A DNA stretch of 64,000 nt from Lasioglossum baleicum (GCF_051020765.1 NC_134934.1:1922001-1986000), one strand, 5' to 3'; numbered from the stretch's first letter, positions 12,401-23,260 are shown. A program made the numbers and translations. Notes: generated from the sequence alone by a model not told the origin.

Positions 12401-14740
12401 TCCGAAAACGAAAAGAAAACGATAGTTAGCGCGACGCATTTAGACGGTGCTCGTTTCGCTACCCTTTCGCTTCGTTCCGATGGCTGGATGGCTCTGATCC
12501 AGCGAGTTAGCTTGTTGTTTCTGTTCTGGTCTTGTGGAACATGAAAGCGGAACGCTCTTTTTGATATCGTCCCCCAATTCATGCTGAATTTATTAACGTG
12601 ATGCAGGCACGCTTAAGCTAGACAAGCCGAACCAGATTCTGGCGCCAATCTCAGGGTTAAGTAATGCCATCCATAATTGAATAGACTTTTCACATTTATT
12701 TTTAAATTGTTTAAATTATACCATCAAGAGAATATTATTATATTATATTCTTATCTTATATTATATTCTTTTCTGCAAACGAATCGTTTGAAATACATAT
12801 AAGTTTATGGGAATTGCTTTCTGTTCGAGTGATTAACGCCAAAGTGGTTCAGGAGGCACGTCCACTAAAAGATCGAGGGAAAGGGTGAAGCTTGGGCGCC
12901 CTAACGAAACATTTCAATTACAGCGAGCGGGAGGGTTCCGAGACTGAAAGTAAGCGTGGGCGAGGAACAATAAGAAAACAATCTTGGAGTACTTTCTCCG
13001 CGGAAGGTAAACGAGCCTGTCCCTCCGCGATAGTCCTCATGATTCAAATCCTCGATCCGGAATCTCGAGGGACATCAAGCGTGCGACACCCCCGCCGAAA
13101 AAAGAAACTGAATAAACGAAGAAGGGAGCTTCGGGGAGAGCGGAGTACTCTCGCGAAAACTGGTGGCTTCGTGAGAGAGAGAGAGAGAAATTTCGGGGAG
13201 CGCGAAAATGAGAAACGACGGGTGCGCCTCGACGCGACGCCACCTCGCACGGCCAGTTATTGTTCTCGGACGAGAGGGCAGAGATTTCGAGGGAAAGATT
13301 TCCGAGGGGGCAACTTCTCGAGCTGCGGGACGAGATCGAGATCGTATCGCAACGTATTCCACGGAAGCTCGAAGACTCGCCGTATGAATGAGAGCTGTGC
13401 ACCGAGACCAGCGGGGCGAGATAAAAACGAGGCGTCTCTCCGGGGTAAACGTCGTGGCGAGATAAATCAGAAACTTTTCAGGGGAACCGCTCGCGCCGAA
13501 GGAAATCGTCAACTTTATTGCCAGCTGTAATTTCGGGAAGTGGACGCCGTGAAAAATCTTCTACGCGCACACTCCCTGCGAAACTGCTGGATTTTAGACC
13601 ACTTTCGACGCTGCTTGTCCACGATCTCCGCGCGATCCACACGTTCACTGTCGTAGTGACAGAATTCTCTGTCTACCTTCTATAATTCAAATCGAGTTCC
13701 ACACTTTTAAACATTATGACGAGACTGCGGATCTTTATGCAAAACAAAAATGTTCTTCGTCAATTGCAAGTTCTTTGCAAATTTTATAATGCAGAGAATC
13801 GACATCCCCTTAAATTCGTTTATTCTCTCTAATTATGACTTTTAAAAATTATGGAATAATCGCTGGTGTGTAATATGTTAAGCGATAATTTTGATTCGAA
13901 TCCAAACAGTCTCGAATTAATTCGCACACCCAATATATCTTTTCTCCTTCTTTTTTTTCTTGTCTCTTTCACCACGCGTTCACCGCTCGAGCGAAAGTTA
14001 CACTCGCGATCGCAATCGAGCAACGGCGGGCCCGGGGTTGGCAAGAAGTGAAAAGGTCGCGGTTCGATGTAGTGGATAAGGGACAATTAGCGACACGTAA
14101 TTAACGAGGGAGGGAAGGCGTAGAGAAAGAAGGGCGGCAGTCGAAGCGAGGCAGAGCGAGGAGAGTGTTTACTCGCGTGCGTGCACGCCGCGATGCAAAA
14201 GGGGGAAAAGAGTGAAAGACAAAGTTGACAGACGGCCGCGCGAAGGCAGACGAGCTAAAGGGTGGAAGGAAAGAACGATGCTGGCAAGACGAGGACCGAG
14301 AGACAGCCGGGGAGGAACGCTAGACAGCTTGGCGGCTGCTTTATCAGCCTACGCACGTACGAGTTCCCGCGATTCAGCTTCTAACGCGCGAATATCGCGG
14401 ACGTTCGCTTCGTTCGAATGCCTCCGAGCGAGTTTTCACTCGTGCAAACTGCCTCTTTCATATGAGTCGTAAGAACCGCCGTTGGAAAAACTCCGGTGGG
14501 CAGTATCTCGTTTGACGATAAATATAAATGAAATTGCGAAAATGGCTACTTTACATACGGTCCGTATTTTATGCGCCAACGCCGATCGTAAAACGCAGTC
14601 ATATTATTTATCCCCTTGCGGCTCGCTTGGACACGTGTTGTAGCAATCAAGTTAAAAGGTTACTTTTACAATACAATTATACAATATCGAACTGTTACTT
14701 CCTCTATCTCCGAATACATCGAGTGGTCAATTAGTCGTTT
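9454..14740. other. Non-coding stretch, no gene recognised
   Basis: AT-rich segments (10030-10330, 11780-12060, 12660-12830) alternate with CpG-rich ones (10900-11500, 12890-13560, 14090-14480). A 212-codon open frame at 12892-13530 is composed of Arg/Glu/Ser-rich sequence with no family match and no splice support, so it is not called. Simple repeats include TATTA-type runs at 12733-12772 and a short GA run at 13173-13188. Confidence 0.5.
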
Positions 14741-15112
14741 CCGAGGAAAAGAAAATTTTATTCGCGTCTTACAGATTACACTCCATTGGAAGGATTCGAT
14801 AGAAAATTCATTGACGCAGTAACGATCCAATAAAATATTTTATAGTAAGATAAAAGAACGAGGAAGTTCGTGCCATTACGCAATGGATGCGATTCTCCAT
14901 CAGCGAGAAATAACAAACACAAATGAGACAAGATGAGCATCGTCGAACAGAACTCAAATGTAATTTCCACTATTTTCAGTGGAATCAAGCTGTCAATTAT
15001 GTAGTTTTCTTTCCAGGAAAAACAATTTTTATTCCTGTTTTACAGATGACCTCAGTGGAAGGATTTAATAGGAAATCCATCAACGTACTAACGATCCAAT
15101 AAAAGATTTTAT
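14741..15112. repeat. Diverged direct duplication around AACGATCCAATAAAA
   Basis: About 14741-14844 and 15015-15112 align along most of their length. They share TTTATTC, TTACAGAT, GGAAGGATT and AACGATCCAATAAAA. The similarity continues further on with GAGCATCGTCGAACAGAA at 14934-14951 and 15181-15198. The copies are about 250-270 bp apart. Similar minus-strand peptides in both copies (YKIFYWIV, NPS) are a by-product of the duplication; there is no sign of a gene. Confidence 0.65.
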
Positions 15113-15677
15113 AAAGTACAATGCAAAGAAGTTTGTCTGCAGGGTTCCGCGGAAAATAACGAACGCAAATGAAACAGGATGAGCATCGTCGAACAGAAAT
15201 CAGATTTTCTGATAACAATGGTACCGGCGCCAATTGCGACTATTTCTTGAACTCTCGCTCGAGAGAAAACTGCAGAGGAAACTTTATCTTGGAACGAAGG
15301 AAAACATGAAGTGGGGGTTCCAAGTTGCAGGAGTGCTGTGAATTTTGTTGTGAGGTCGGTAGCCCAATTAGCCGAACGGGTACGGGACAGACGCGCGGCG
15401 AGTTTCTGCGGACTTCTTAACGAGAATTTGTTTGGTTTAATACGGCAAACAGGCGGGCGAACCGGCTCCGTTTGTCGCGAAAAAGCCGCGGAATTACGCG
15501 CGACGTTTAAGAGCTTTAATCCGAAGTACGTAAATTGGTAATCTCTTGGTAAATACCTGAAATGTTTATCGCCGTCGTTTCCATAGCCGGCCGATTAATA
15601 CGCGCGGCGGATTGGCGCGATAACGCGCGGAGCACGTGGCCCCTTTCTCGCTGTATTATATTTCACGCGCCGTTATA

Positions 15678-16182
15678 CAGTCAGACTCACAATTGATGGT
15701 ACACACTTTAAATCAGAATAACGCTTTTACAAATGCACCAAACAACTTTACTGCCAAGCTAGATGGATTAGTTTCCTAGACGATATGTAATGAAAATTTT
15801 GGAAATATTTCGGTTAGTCTGAACTACGTAAAAACATAGTAAATGTTAATATTCATAACATTTTTATATCGGACTGTAACGAGATTTAAAAAATGCAATA
15901 ATTTTCTCCACCTCTGAAAAAATGATATATACAAAAGTTGCACCGTATACACGGGAAAAGATTATGACGTGAAAATTTTTTGCGTGCGTGAAGGCGTTTT
16001 GGAGATTTCATGGTCACCTTGACTTCTTTAAATGGAAAGACCTATGTATATCTTCTGTATCATGAATCGATAGAGTATCAAATACCCACCGTGCATGCTG
16101 AAAATTTTGAAGGACCGAAGTCGTGTTTGTAAACAAAGTTATTCTGATTTAATGCGCGTACCATCAATTATAAAACTGACTG
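15678..16182. mobile_element. Non-autonomous Tc1/mariner-like element with 45-bp terminal inverted repeats
   Basis: The two ends form an inverted repeat of 45 bp with 38 matches by eye, including CAGTCAG, AATTGATGGTAC and TAAATCAGAATAAC. Both ends start with CAGT and are bordered by TA (15676-15677 and 16183-16184), as expected for Tc1-like insertions that duplicate a TA target. At 505 bp, with no transposase frame, it must depend on an enzyme encoded elsewhere, or it is an internally deleted relic. The assignment to Tc1/mariner rests on the TA and CAGT ends only. Confidence 0.75.
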
Positions 16183-16184
16183 TA

Positions 16185-16696
16185 TACCGTCCCCGATTCG
16201 TTCCGGCAATTAACACGCCGTTTTTATTAACATTTCTCAGCGGCAGTCGATCCACCGTTTAATTGCTACACCTGTATCGAGGACCGGTCGTCTTTCTCGT
16301 TCGCCGGTCCGTGTCGCTTCAACCGGCGACGAAACCGTTCTACGAAAGGGGTTATACCCTCGGCGAAACGCTCCTCTCGAGGACACGCCTCCCCCGCCGA
16401 AGCGGCGCGGAATAATTTAATAATTCGATCGTTAATTGGAAATCGGTCGCGTCGTGAACAATGCTGCCTTTGCTGGCCGACCGGCGACGCGCGCTGCGCC
16501 ACCCCGAGGGGTGAAACATGTTTCTCGATTTAATTAGGCGACCGCCTGCTGCTCGAAATTGTTGAAAGTCGTGGGAAATGCTGGCTCAATCCAGAAACGT
16601 TTATATTTGATTGCACGGTTTGGTAGTATACTTTGTAATGGTAAGAACCACACCTGGTCCAATGGCGGAATGAAAGCTCATTGTGATTCTATATCT
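16185..16696. other. Non-coding spacer between two transposable elements
   Basis: About 0.5 kb separates the Tc1-like element from the foldback element. No gene or RNA was recognised. Confidence 0.5.
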
Positions 16697-16698
16697 TA

Positions 16699-17357
16699 AA
16701 GGGTCTAGCCGGATAAGCATGGGCCAGCGGCCCCCGCTCCGATTTTCCTGATTTTTGTCTTAAAACGTCGCTTTATGTCTAAAAAAACATTGTGTAAAAT
16801 TTTAAATGTCTACCCCTACCGATAGGGGTGATATTGAGGTAAACTCCCCCGCACTTAAATGCAATTTTCTCTAAAACGAGAAAAGATATCGACATGGGAT
16901 AAACGGCAAATAAAAGATATAGATACACTCTATATTCGAGATTTTTTCAGAATTTTTTGCTAATTATTTATAGTTGAAAATAATTAATTAATTTTTTGGG
17001 AATTTTTTTCACTATCTTCCCCTGGGTTGACACCTACCAAAAAATTCTAAAGTGTTGCTATGATTCTAACCTATTTTGTAAAAAATTTTCAAAAGTGTCC
17101 GTTTGGTGGAACAGTGTCAAAAAAAATAAAATATGCCGGCGAACGCTCGGTTTGATCAGTAACGGCGCAGCGGCCGAGTCCCCTTGCGGTGGCTAGTGAC
17201 GGGAGCGAGCGGGAAGTCGGCGCTTGTACGGGAAAGCTGATACATGTAAAAATGCGACTAAATCTTAGCTTACATTGATGCAGAAAAATACGTGTAAAGC
17301 TAGTTTGTTGGAGTCAAGTAATAGAAAGAAGAAGCTTCTCACAAGTATGTTGTATGG
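16699..17357 (+). repeat. Left inverted arm of the foldback element
   Basis: This arm matches the reverse complement of 17725-18433 up to the point GTTGTATGG, where the two sequences diverge abruptly. Compared with the right arm it lacks 49 nt between the blocks GACTAAATCTT and AGCTTACATTG. Confidence 0.9.
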
Positions 17358-17724
17358 TCACGGTGTTAGAGGCTCTGCTCGATACTACGTCGACTAGCGA
17401 TCAAGGAATATGCCGACTTTGCGGCATGTTCAATGACGGCTTGCCGCGAAATGCGGGAAACGCGAAACGCGAGACCTCATTCGACTGTTACGTTACCAGT
17501 ATTGTTCGAAGACCAGGAGAGCTAACTGTTCTGTCATACGCAGTATGACATGTAAAACATTTTAATCTATATGATAATTACAAATTAATAATTATGTTTG
17601 TAATTTTATCATATAGAATATTGAAGTGCAAACAATAAAAATCGTTTAGTTTATAAATACATATAAAAAAAAGAAAAAAAACAAGAAGAGAAAGAAGTTG
17701 AGTTGAGGAGGATTCGAACTCGAG
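17358..17724. other. Spacer of the foldback element
   Basis: This unique 367-bp segment contains two small hairpins. One is a perfect 8-bp stem with a GCA loop at 17532-17550 (TGTCATAC / GTATGACA). The other is an imperfect AT-rich stem at 17567-17616. Towards its right end are two A8 runs (17665-17672 and 17674-17681) and a sequence that reads as a Pol III B-box on the minus strand (17710-17719). Confidence 0.7.
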
Positions 17725-18433
17725 CCATACAACATACTTGTGAGTAGCTTCTTCTTTCTATTACTTGACTCCAACAAACTAGCTTTACACGTATTTTTCT
17801 GCATCAATGTAAGCTATTTCCTAGAATATAATTGTTTAGACTTCCAACTGTAATCATATATTAGAAGATTTAGTCGCATTTTTACATGTATCAGCTTTCC
17901 CGTACAAGCGCCGACTTCCCGCTCGCTCCCGTCACTAGCCACCGCAAGGGGACTCGGCCGCTGCGCCGTTACTGATCAAACCGAGCGTTCGCCGGCATAT
18001 TTTATTTTTTTTGACACTGTTCCACCAAACGGACACTTTTGAAAATTTTTTACAAAATAGGTTAGAATCATAGCAACATTTTAGAATTTTTTGGTAGGTG
18101 TCAACCCAGGGGAAGATAGTGAAAAAAATTCCCAAAAAATTAATTAATTATTTTCAACTATAAATAATTAGCAAAAAATTCTGAAAAAAATCTCGAATAT
18201 AGAGTGTATCTATATCTTTTATTTGCCGTTTATCCCATGTCGATATCTTTTCTCGTTTTAGAGAAAATTGCATTTAAGTGCGGGGGAGTTTACCTCCATA
18301 TCACCCCTATCGGTAGGGGTAGACATTTGAAATTTTACACAATGTTTTTTTAGACATAAAGCGACGTTTTAAGACAAAAATCAGGAAAATCGGAGCGGGG
18401 GCCGCTGGCCCATGCTTATCCGGCTAGACCCTT
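17725..18433 (-). repeat. Right inverted arm of the foldback element
   Basis: Reverse-complement copy of 16699-17357 with an extra 49-nt block at 17816-17864. Near-identity with the left arm suggests a recent insertion or arm-to-arm homogenisation. Confidence 0.9.
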
Positions 18434-18435
18434 TA

Positions 18436-19270
18436 TGGATTCAGTATTCAAGGTATACATTAAAAGGGATCAATAATATTCCTCGATCAGCTCACACTAA
18501 AATAATCCTCTAGCATTTAACACGGATCACTGGATCATCAAATTGAGAGTATTCAATGTAAAATCGTTAATCTATGCGTACATGTATTAATATAGTTATC
18601 GAGCGCCATATTAATACTAAATCTACAGCGCACTAAAGTTGATTACTGCAAGTTGTCTGATAAGGATCAGAAGATTGAGTGTACCATTTTTATTACAATA
18701 ATTATTCCGTATAATTATAATGCTTGTGAATAGTTAAAGAACCGGTCACTTGACCGTGCTAGGTTCAGTGTTAAAAACCTGTTAGAGGTATGTAAATACA
18801 TACATTCAACCTCCTCGGTTTATAAAAGAAAGCATAGATCAGATACAAATTCCTGATGCTTCTCATCAAGGTGTTCACGGCGAATCAGTTTCCGCAAGCA
18901 ATTTTGCCATTAACCGAGATCGCATGATCGGAGAGATCCAATATTGTAGAACAAGAGGCAGACGACCGTGACACCGACGAGACACCTGAAAAGGGTCCGA
19001 CGTTTATTCTCGTCCCAAAAGCGAAAGAAATCGCCTTGCCAAACGCTTGTTTCGCAACGGGCCTGGTTGCCGAAGAAAAGCGCGTGTGCACCAAACGGAT
19101 GCAATCGGGTTGCACAATCTCCGTGCGGCTGCCGTGCACACGAGAGCCGTGAAGTTGCGTGCTGCGGCCTCTTGCAACCGCCTCATCCTTGAACGAAGCC
19201 GCAAGGTGGATTAATAGCTCGATCGTATTCCCTTGGACGCCAGCCGATCACGACGACATCGAAGCGATAT

Positions 19271-19272
<2 letters not shown>
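18436..19272. other. Non-coding stretch, no gene recognised
   Basis: AT-rich to 18850, then CpG-rich. Overlapping open frames on both strands in the CpG-rich part (18885-19204) show no family motif. Confidence 0.5.

Positions 19273-19340
<68 letters not shown>
19273..19340. repeat. (GA)34 microsatellite
   Basis: An uninterrupted run of 34 GA units. It accounts for the Ser-Leu and Arg-Glu repeat frames on either strand, which are not genes. Its purity predicts high length polymorphism and possible assembly uncertainty in length. Confidence 0.97.
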
Positions 19341-19343
<3 letters not shown>

Positions 19344-21649
19344 TGACAAAAAAGCAGGAGACGTTTTTCGAGCAGGGAAACGGCGTGCAAGGTGGTTGCA
19401 ATATCGGCGCGCATCGCCGACGTCTTCGGACGCTGCACTTTAGTTAATGCAGCGGCGGTCTGCGGTCGCAATTTCTCACGGCGAGTACGGAGACACGTAG
19501 CACCTAGAATGGGCTGCCATCTGGTCGAATGACGACGTTTAGCGATCGTGTTCGTGACACGGCAGAGAAATCGGCAGGGAGCTTCGACTCCTGAGGCCGA
19601 TGCGTTCAACTTTTCTGCAAAAATTTGTATGCCTCATTCACTTTTTCTCTTCCTCTTTTGATCAAATTAAAAAATTTCACTCGGATTACTGTTAGTTAAA
19701 TCTTACAGAACTGCGCTGATTTATCTCTTCAATTCGTTCAGGTTCTTCTTTTTATAGCACTTTCTTGGATCTCATTCGTGTAATTTGTTTCCGTCTTCTT
19801 TTAGTCTGTGTTACTAACAATCGAATTCTTACTCACTTATTCCGGGACAAGTAATTTATTTATTCTGTTGCTTGTATTTTATTAAATCACACAAGTCACA
19901 GATGCATATACAGATCCGCAGTGCAATAACGAAGATTGAGGACAAGTTCTCTACCAATTGCTGCAGTGTGTATTGCGTTTTCGCAATCGCCTTTAAAAAT
20001 CGCTTCGTACCGATATCGAATGGCCGCAGTAATTTCGAGGTAATCCGAGCCGGAATAATTGATAAAGCTAAAAAACAGGTCCAAAGGGAATGCAGCGCGC
20101 AGAAGAGCAGGAAAGTTGGCGTGCGCGAGGAATGCGGTTATTGGGCTCACGTGTCCCGGTTATTGACAGAGGAGGTAATATCGATGGATTGGATCGTATA
20201 ACTCACGGAATCGGACCTGTACCTCTTTTGCTCCTGTGTTCCCACAAGGCAGCTTTCCAACTCTGTCTTCTCTTCTCCAAGAAAACGAAACCGCGCCGCC
20301 GCGCCGGTATCCTCGACGGAAAATGAGAGTTCGTTGCTCGGGCGAGCATAAGATTGCTACTACCATCGATCGTGGAAAATTAATTATCGTAACAGAAACT
20401 GGAGTCGTGTTACGCGGCACTCGAAACGTTATCGACGTCTCGTTTAACTTCGCGAGGTCGCGGGTTCCGCGGGACGGTGTGGCCCCCTGCCGATAATTCA
20501 CGTCGAAATTTGCGAAATTGATTAGCGTCGAGCTAAGTTTTCTCTGTATAACATACTATACAAACTGAGTGATTTACACGCGGATCAACGGGGGGTCGGA
20601 TGGAGAACGCGCTCGCGAGAATTTCTTTCGGAAAGTCTAATAACAGGTTGCGCGGCCGATCATAATACTTAGCCGGTTTCCAGCTATCCGTCGGGCCAAT
20701 TAAATTCATTAGCCTGAAATTACGGGCACGGTGGACGGCCGCGAAAAGTCGTTTTGCATCGGCCACGGTATCAGTCTCTCATGACAGCCGATTTTTCCAA
20801 CGAACGTGTTGACTAATTGCGATCGGCACGGCGGTCCCGACAACTCGATCGTAGCGGAACAGGTTCTCTCACCTTCCTCTTCACAATTTCCGTGGACCGG
20901 GGGAATCGTCAGAGAATGAGATAGATCCCGGGATTCCTCCCTCTGACGACTCAATCTATCGGCAAGTTTGCGAGAAGAGACGCTCCGAAATCTATTACGC
21001 AAAACTCTAAAAATACCTCGTGCATAATCGAGGATCCGTTTGATCGTAGACCTCGTCCAACGGTGTTTCGGCCGGCCGATTAACGCGCGCCGTTCCGAAT
21101 GAATAATTGACCGCTTTAATAAAGCCAAAACTCATCAATATTAATGGGCCAACCCGGTGTGTGTCTTTTCTCTCTTTCGGCCGAGTCCGATGCCCGGATC
21201 TCCTCGAGGATGGCTCGAGACTCAATGGCCGTCGAGGAGCACTCTGCTCGCTCGTCGAAGCGGGATCGTCTTCGAGTCCCGGCTAATTCATTTTTAATTT
21301 CCATCGGTGTCCATGACGGCTGCCTCGGCTACCTAGAGGTTCGTGCAGAAATACCCGGAAACGAACGATCAAAGAGAACGGCGAGAATCTTTAGACTTTC
21401 GATCGGATTATCGAAAAGTTGTTAAATCCTCGACTCCACTGCTCCGAGCACTTCCTGGCCTCGAGGACTTCGACCAGACGAGAATAGCGACTGCTCTTTG
21501 CACTTGGATTGGCTCCTAGAGGAAATGTCTTGAGGCAGATGGCTGTACAACAGAGATGAAAAAACGGCAATGGAAATTATCTCTTACTTTGCCAAAAATC
21601 ACAACAGTCTCACGCATTTGAAAGCTCAACAGCTCAACCAGAAACTCAC

Positions 21650-21719
21650 CAGTTAAAGTGTTATTAGCCGGTCCGGCAACGTCGTATTTCCCGAAGAAGC
21701 TGAGCAGATGAGCCGTCAT
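21650..21719 (-). CDS. Weak candidate: first coding exon of an unidentified gene
   Basis: On the minus strand an ATG at 21717-21719 opens 23 codons (MTAHLLSFFGKY, then a segment ending in NNTLT) and meets GTGAGT at 21644-21649, a strong donor, after the first base of a Gly codon. The context before the ATG (ACGACG) is acceptable. I do not recognise the protein and found no partner exon. The FFGKY string recalls a sulfatase motif, but nothing around it matches, so I treat that as chance. It could easily be a fortuitous ATG-donor pair. Confidence 0.2.
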
Positions 21720-22455
21720 CGTCGTCGGAAAGAAAAGCTTCGCCGTTGAAGGAAAGTGTTTCTCTAGCAGATGTCGAGGTTCTCAGGCGATTTGACGCCA
21801 AGACGACAGGCCCAGACGTCGGAAACGATGGTATACGAATAAGTAGCCGAGGAAATGTGTTGAATTTTCAATATTGTACAGCAATGCGACGTCGCTCGAT
21901 CCGAGACCGACGTGAATTGGATGTCAAACACGCCCCTTCGAACGCGGAAAAACCAACATTGCGACCGGGGATGATTTAAACTTCGCTGCTCCGTTGTTCC
22001 TCGAGGTGGAGAAGAATGGGCAGAACTTCGATCGTTTCGCGAAGGCACGGTGGCCCCGCGAGATCGGGCCTATTATTTCGCGCGTATCGTCTCGCGATAT
22101 CGCGTTACCGGGGCCCCGGTTAATGCGCGCCTCTAAATCTCTCTGCCGTGAAATTACTTTGCGGTGGCTCGTCATTATCCCTTCAGGACCGTTCGCGCGA
22201 TTGCACACGCTGAAACTGTTCGAGCGAGGAGCCTCTCCCCCCCTCTCTGTCTCTCTCTCTCGTGTTACCCTCCTCTTTCTCCCGCGTACCATTAGCCGGT
22301 GTTCATAATTGTTAAATGGCAATAACGGACGGTCGACACCCCACGGAAAATTGAACGGTGATGCCCCGAACAGCTGTTTAATGGATCGTAATTATTCGTC
22401 GCGTCTTGAGATCGTCCTGTCTGCTGCCGGAGACTATATGCAGTCTCGCTTCAAT

Positions 22456-22471
22456 CACACACACACACACA
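22456..22471. repeat. (CA)8 microsatellite
   Basis: A simple CA run just before the degenerate tandem array. Confidence 0.9.
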
Positions 22472-22509
22472 TCTCCGAATTTCTCCCTTGTTCCTAACTG
22501 TCCTTGTCT

Positions 22510-23260
22510 CGCTGAATTCCAAGAAACTTCGATTTTGATACCCGGACATGTTTATCTCCATTACTTGGGCGCGCTGAGGTACCCATTCTCAGTCTAGTTT
22601 CTATGTTATCCTATCTTAGAGAAGGTTCTGCAGCAGTTATGGCTGAAATAGGTCTGGGTTAGGTTCTGGGTTCTGATAGTCGAACATTTTTCTGGTCACG
22701 AGTTAGCTACTCTGTATTGTTCTAATCTCTGTTCTTGAAAAGAGCCGCAGAAATTCAACTTAGTTGCGCTATCTTGAACTAGGTTCTGCGGCACTCACGC
22801 CTGGGTTCGAAGGAACTTTCTGTACTGATAGCTAAACGTGTTCTGTATCTCTTCTTCACCGAAAAGCCTCATCAGGAAGTACTGTACGATGTCGGGCCGC
22901 GAATCCCTTAATGTTCTGATGAGATATGTTTATTTTCTCAACCGGGCTCTCTATCATGCTTTAATCCAGGCTCTGTGGTTCTTGGAGCGGAGATCAATTT
23001 AGCTACCGTATCACAGCCTAAGTTCTATGGCATTTGTAACAGGATTCCAAGGAACTTCCGCATGAATACCCAAACATGTTTATTTGTACAACTTGGCTAC
23101 TCTATCTTGCCTTAATCTGGCTCGTGTAATTCTTAGACCACAAATCAGTCTAGCAACCTCATCCCAGTCTACATTCCACGTCTCTTAAAGTCGTGTGCTA
23201 AGAAATACGAGTTCTGATGCTGAACCCCTAGCTACCCTAGTCTAGTTCCCAGCCGCACCG
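22510..23260. repeat. Degenerate tandem array, units of ~140-150 bp
   Basis: Related segments recur around 22563, 22703, 22944 and 23093. Each has a variant of TTGGCTACTCTATCTTG followed by TTAATCT or TTCTAATCT, a variant of GGTTCTGCGGCA, and then TTCCAAGGAACTT and ACCCAAACATGTTTAT-like blocks. The units are strongly diverged, and the second carries about 90 bp extra. It looks like an old satellite-like expansion of non-coding DNA. Confidence 0.45.

Larger units (their letters stand above)
16699..18433. mobile_element. 1.7-kb foldback element with very long inverted arms
   Basis: The element begins AAGGGTCTAGCCGG and ends with its exact reverse complement, with TA on both outer sides (16697-16698 and 18434-18435). 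The left arm (16699-17357) and right arm (17725-18433) are almost identical in inverted orientation; by eye they differ at a few single bases, one T-run length and one 49-nt block. A 367-bp unique spacer lies between them. No transposase frame is visible. The identical 66-codon frames in the two arms (16996-17196 plus, 17935-18135 minus) follow from the arm identity. The arm length is far beyond a typical MITE and fits a foldback-type or palindromic non-autonomous transposon. A transcript through it would fold into a ~650-bp hairpin. Confidence 0.85.
19341..22509. other. Non-coding stretch with one weak exon candidate
   Basis: No recognisable gene. A short minus-strand segment at 21650-21719 starts with ATG and ends in a good GTGAGT donor; it is listed separately as a weak exon candidate. 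A (CA)n microsatellite lies at 22456-22471. Confidence 0.45.

Noticed and set aside
12892..13530. 212-codon open frame on the plus strand
   Set aside because: Arg/Glu/Ser-rich composition, three overlapping long frames on the opposite strand, no recognisable domain. It fits chance in stop-poor CpG-rich DNA.
14776..15233. Two similar minus-strand peptides sharing YKIFYWIV, as a possible gene family
   Set aside because: The similarity follows from a DNA-level duplication. The frames have no splice signals or domains and the copies do not keep the same reading-frame ends.
17700..17771. A tRNA gene on the minus strand
   Set aside because: The B-box core is good and the length is right, but the T stem does not pair, no A-box or D arm is visible and position 33 is not T. 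It is kept only as a tRNA-like signal.
16996..18135. Two identical 66-residue open frames, one on each strand
   Set aside because: They are mirror copies created by the inverted arms of the foldback element. They differ only by silent change, have no family motif, and the sequence downstream does not continue as coding.
19183..19609. Ser-Leu repeat proteins on the minus strand
   Set aside because: They are direct translations of the (GA)34 microsatellite.
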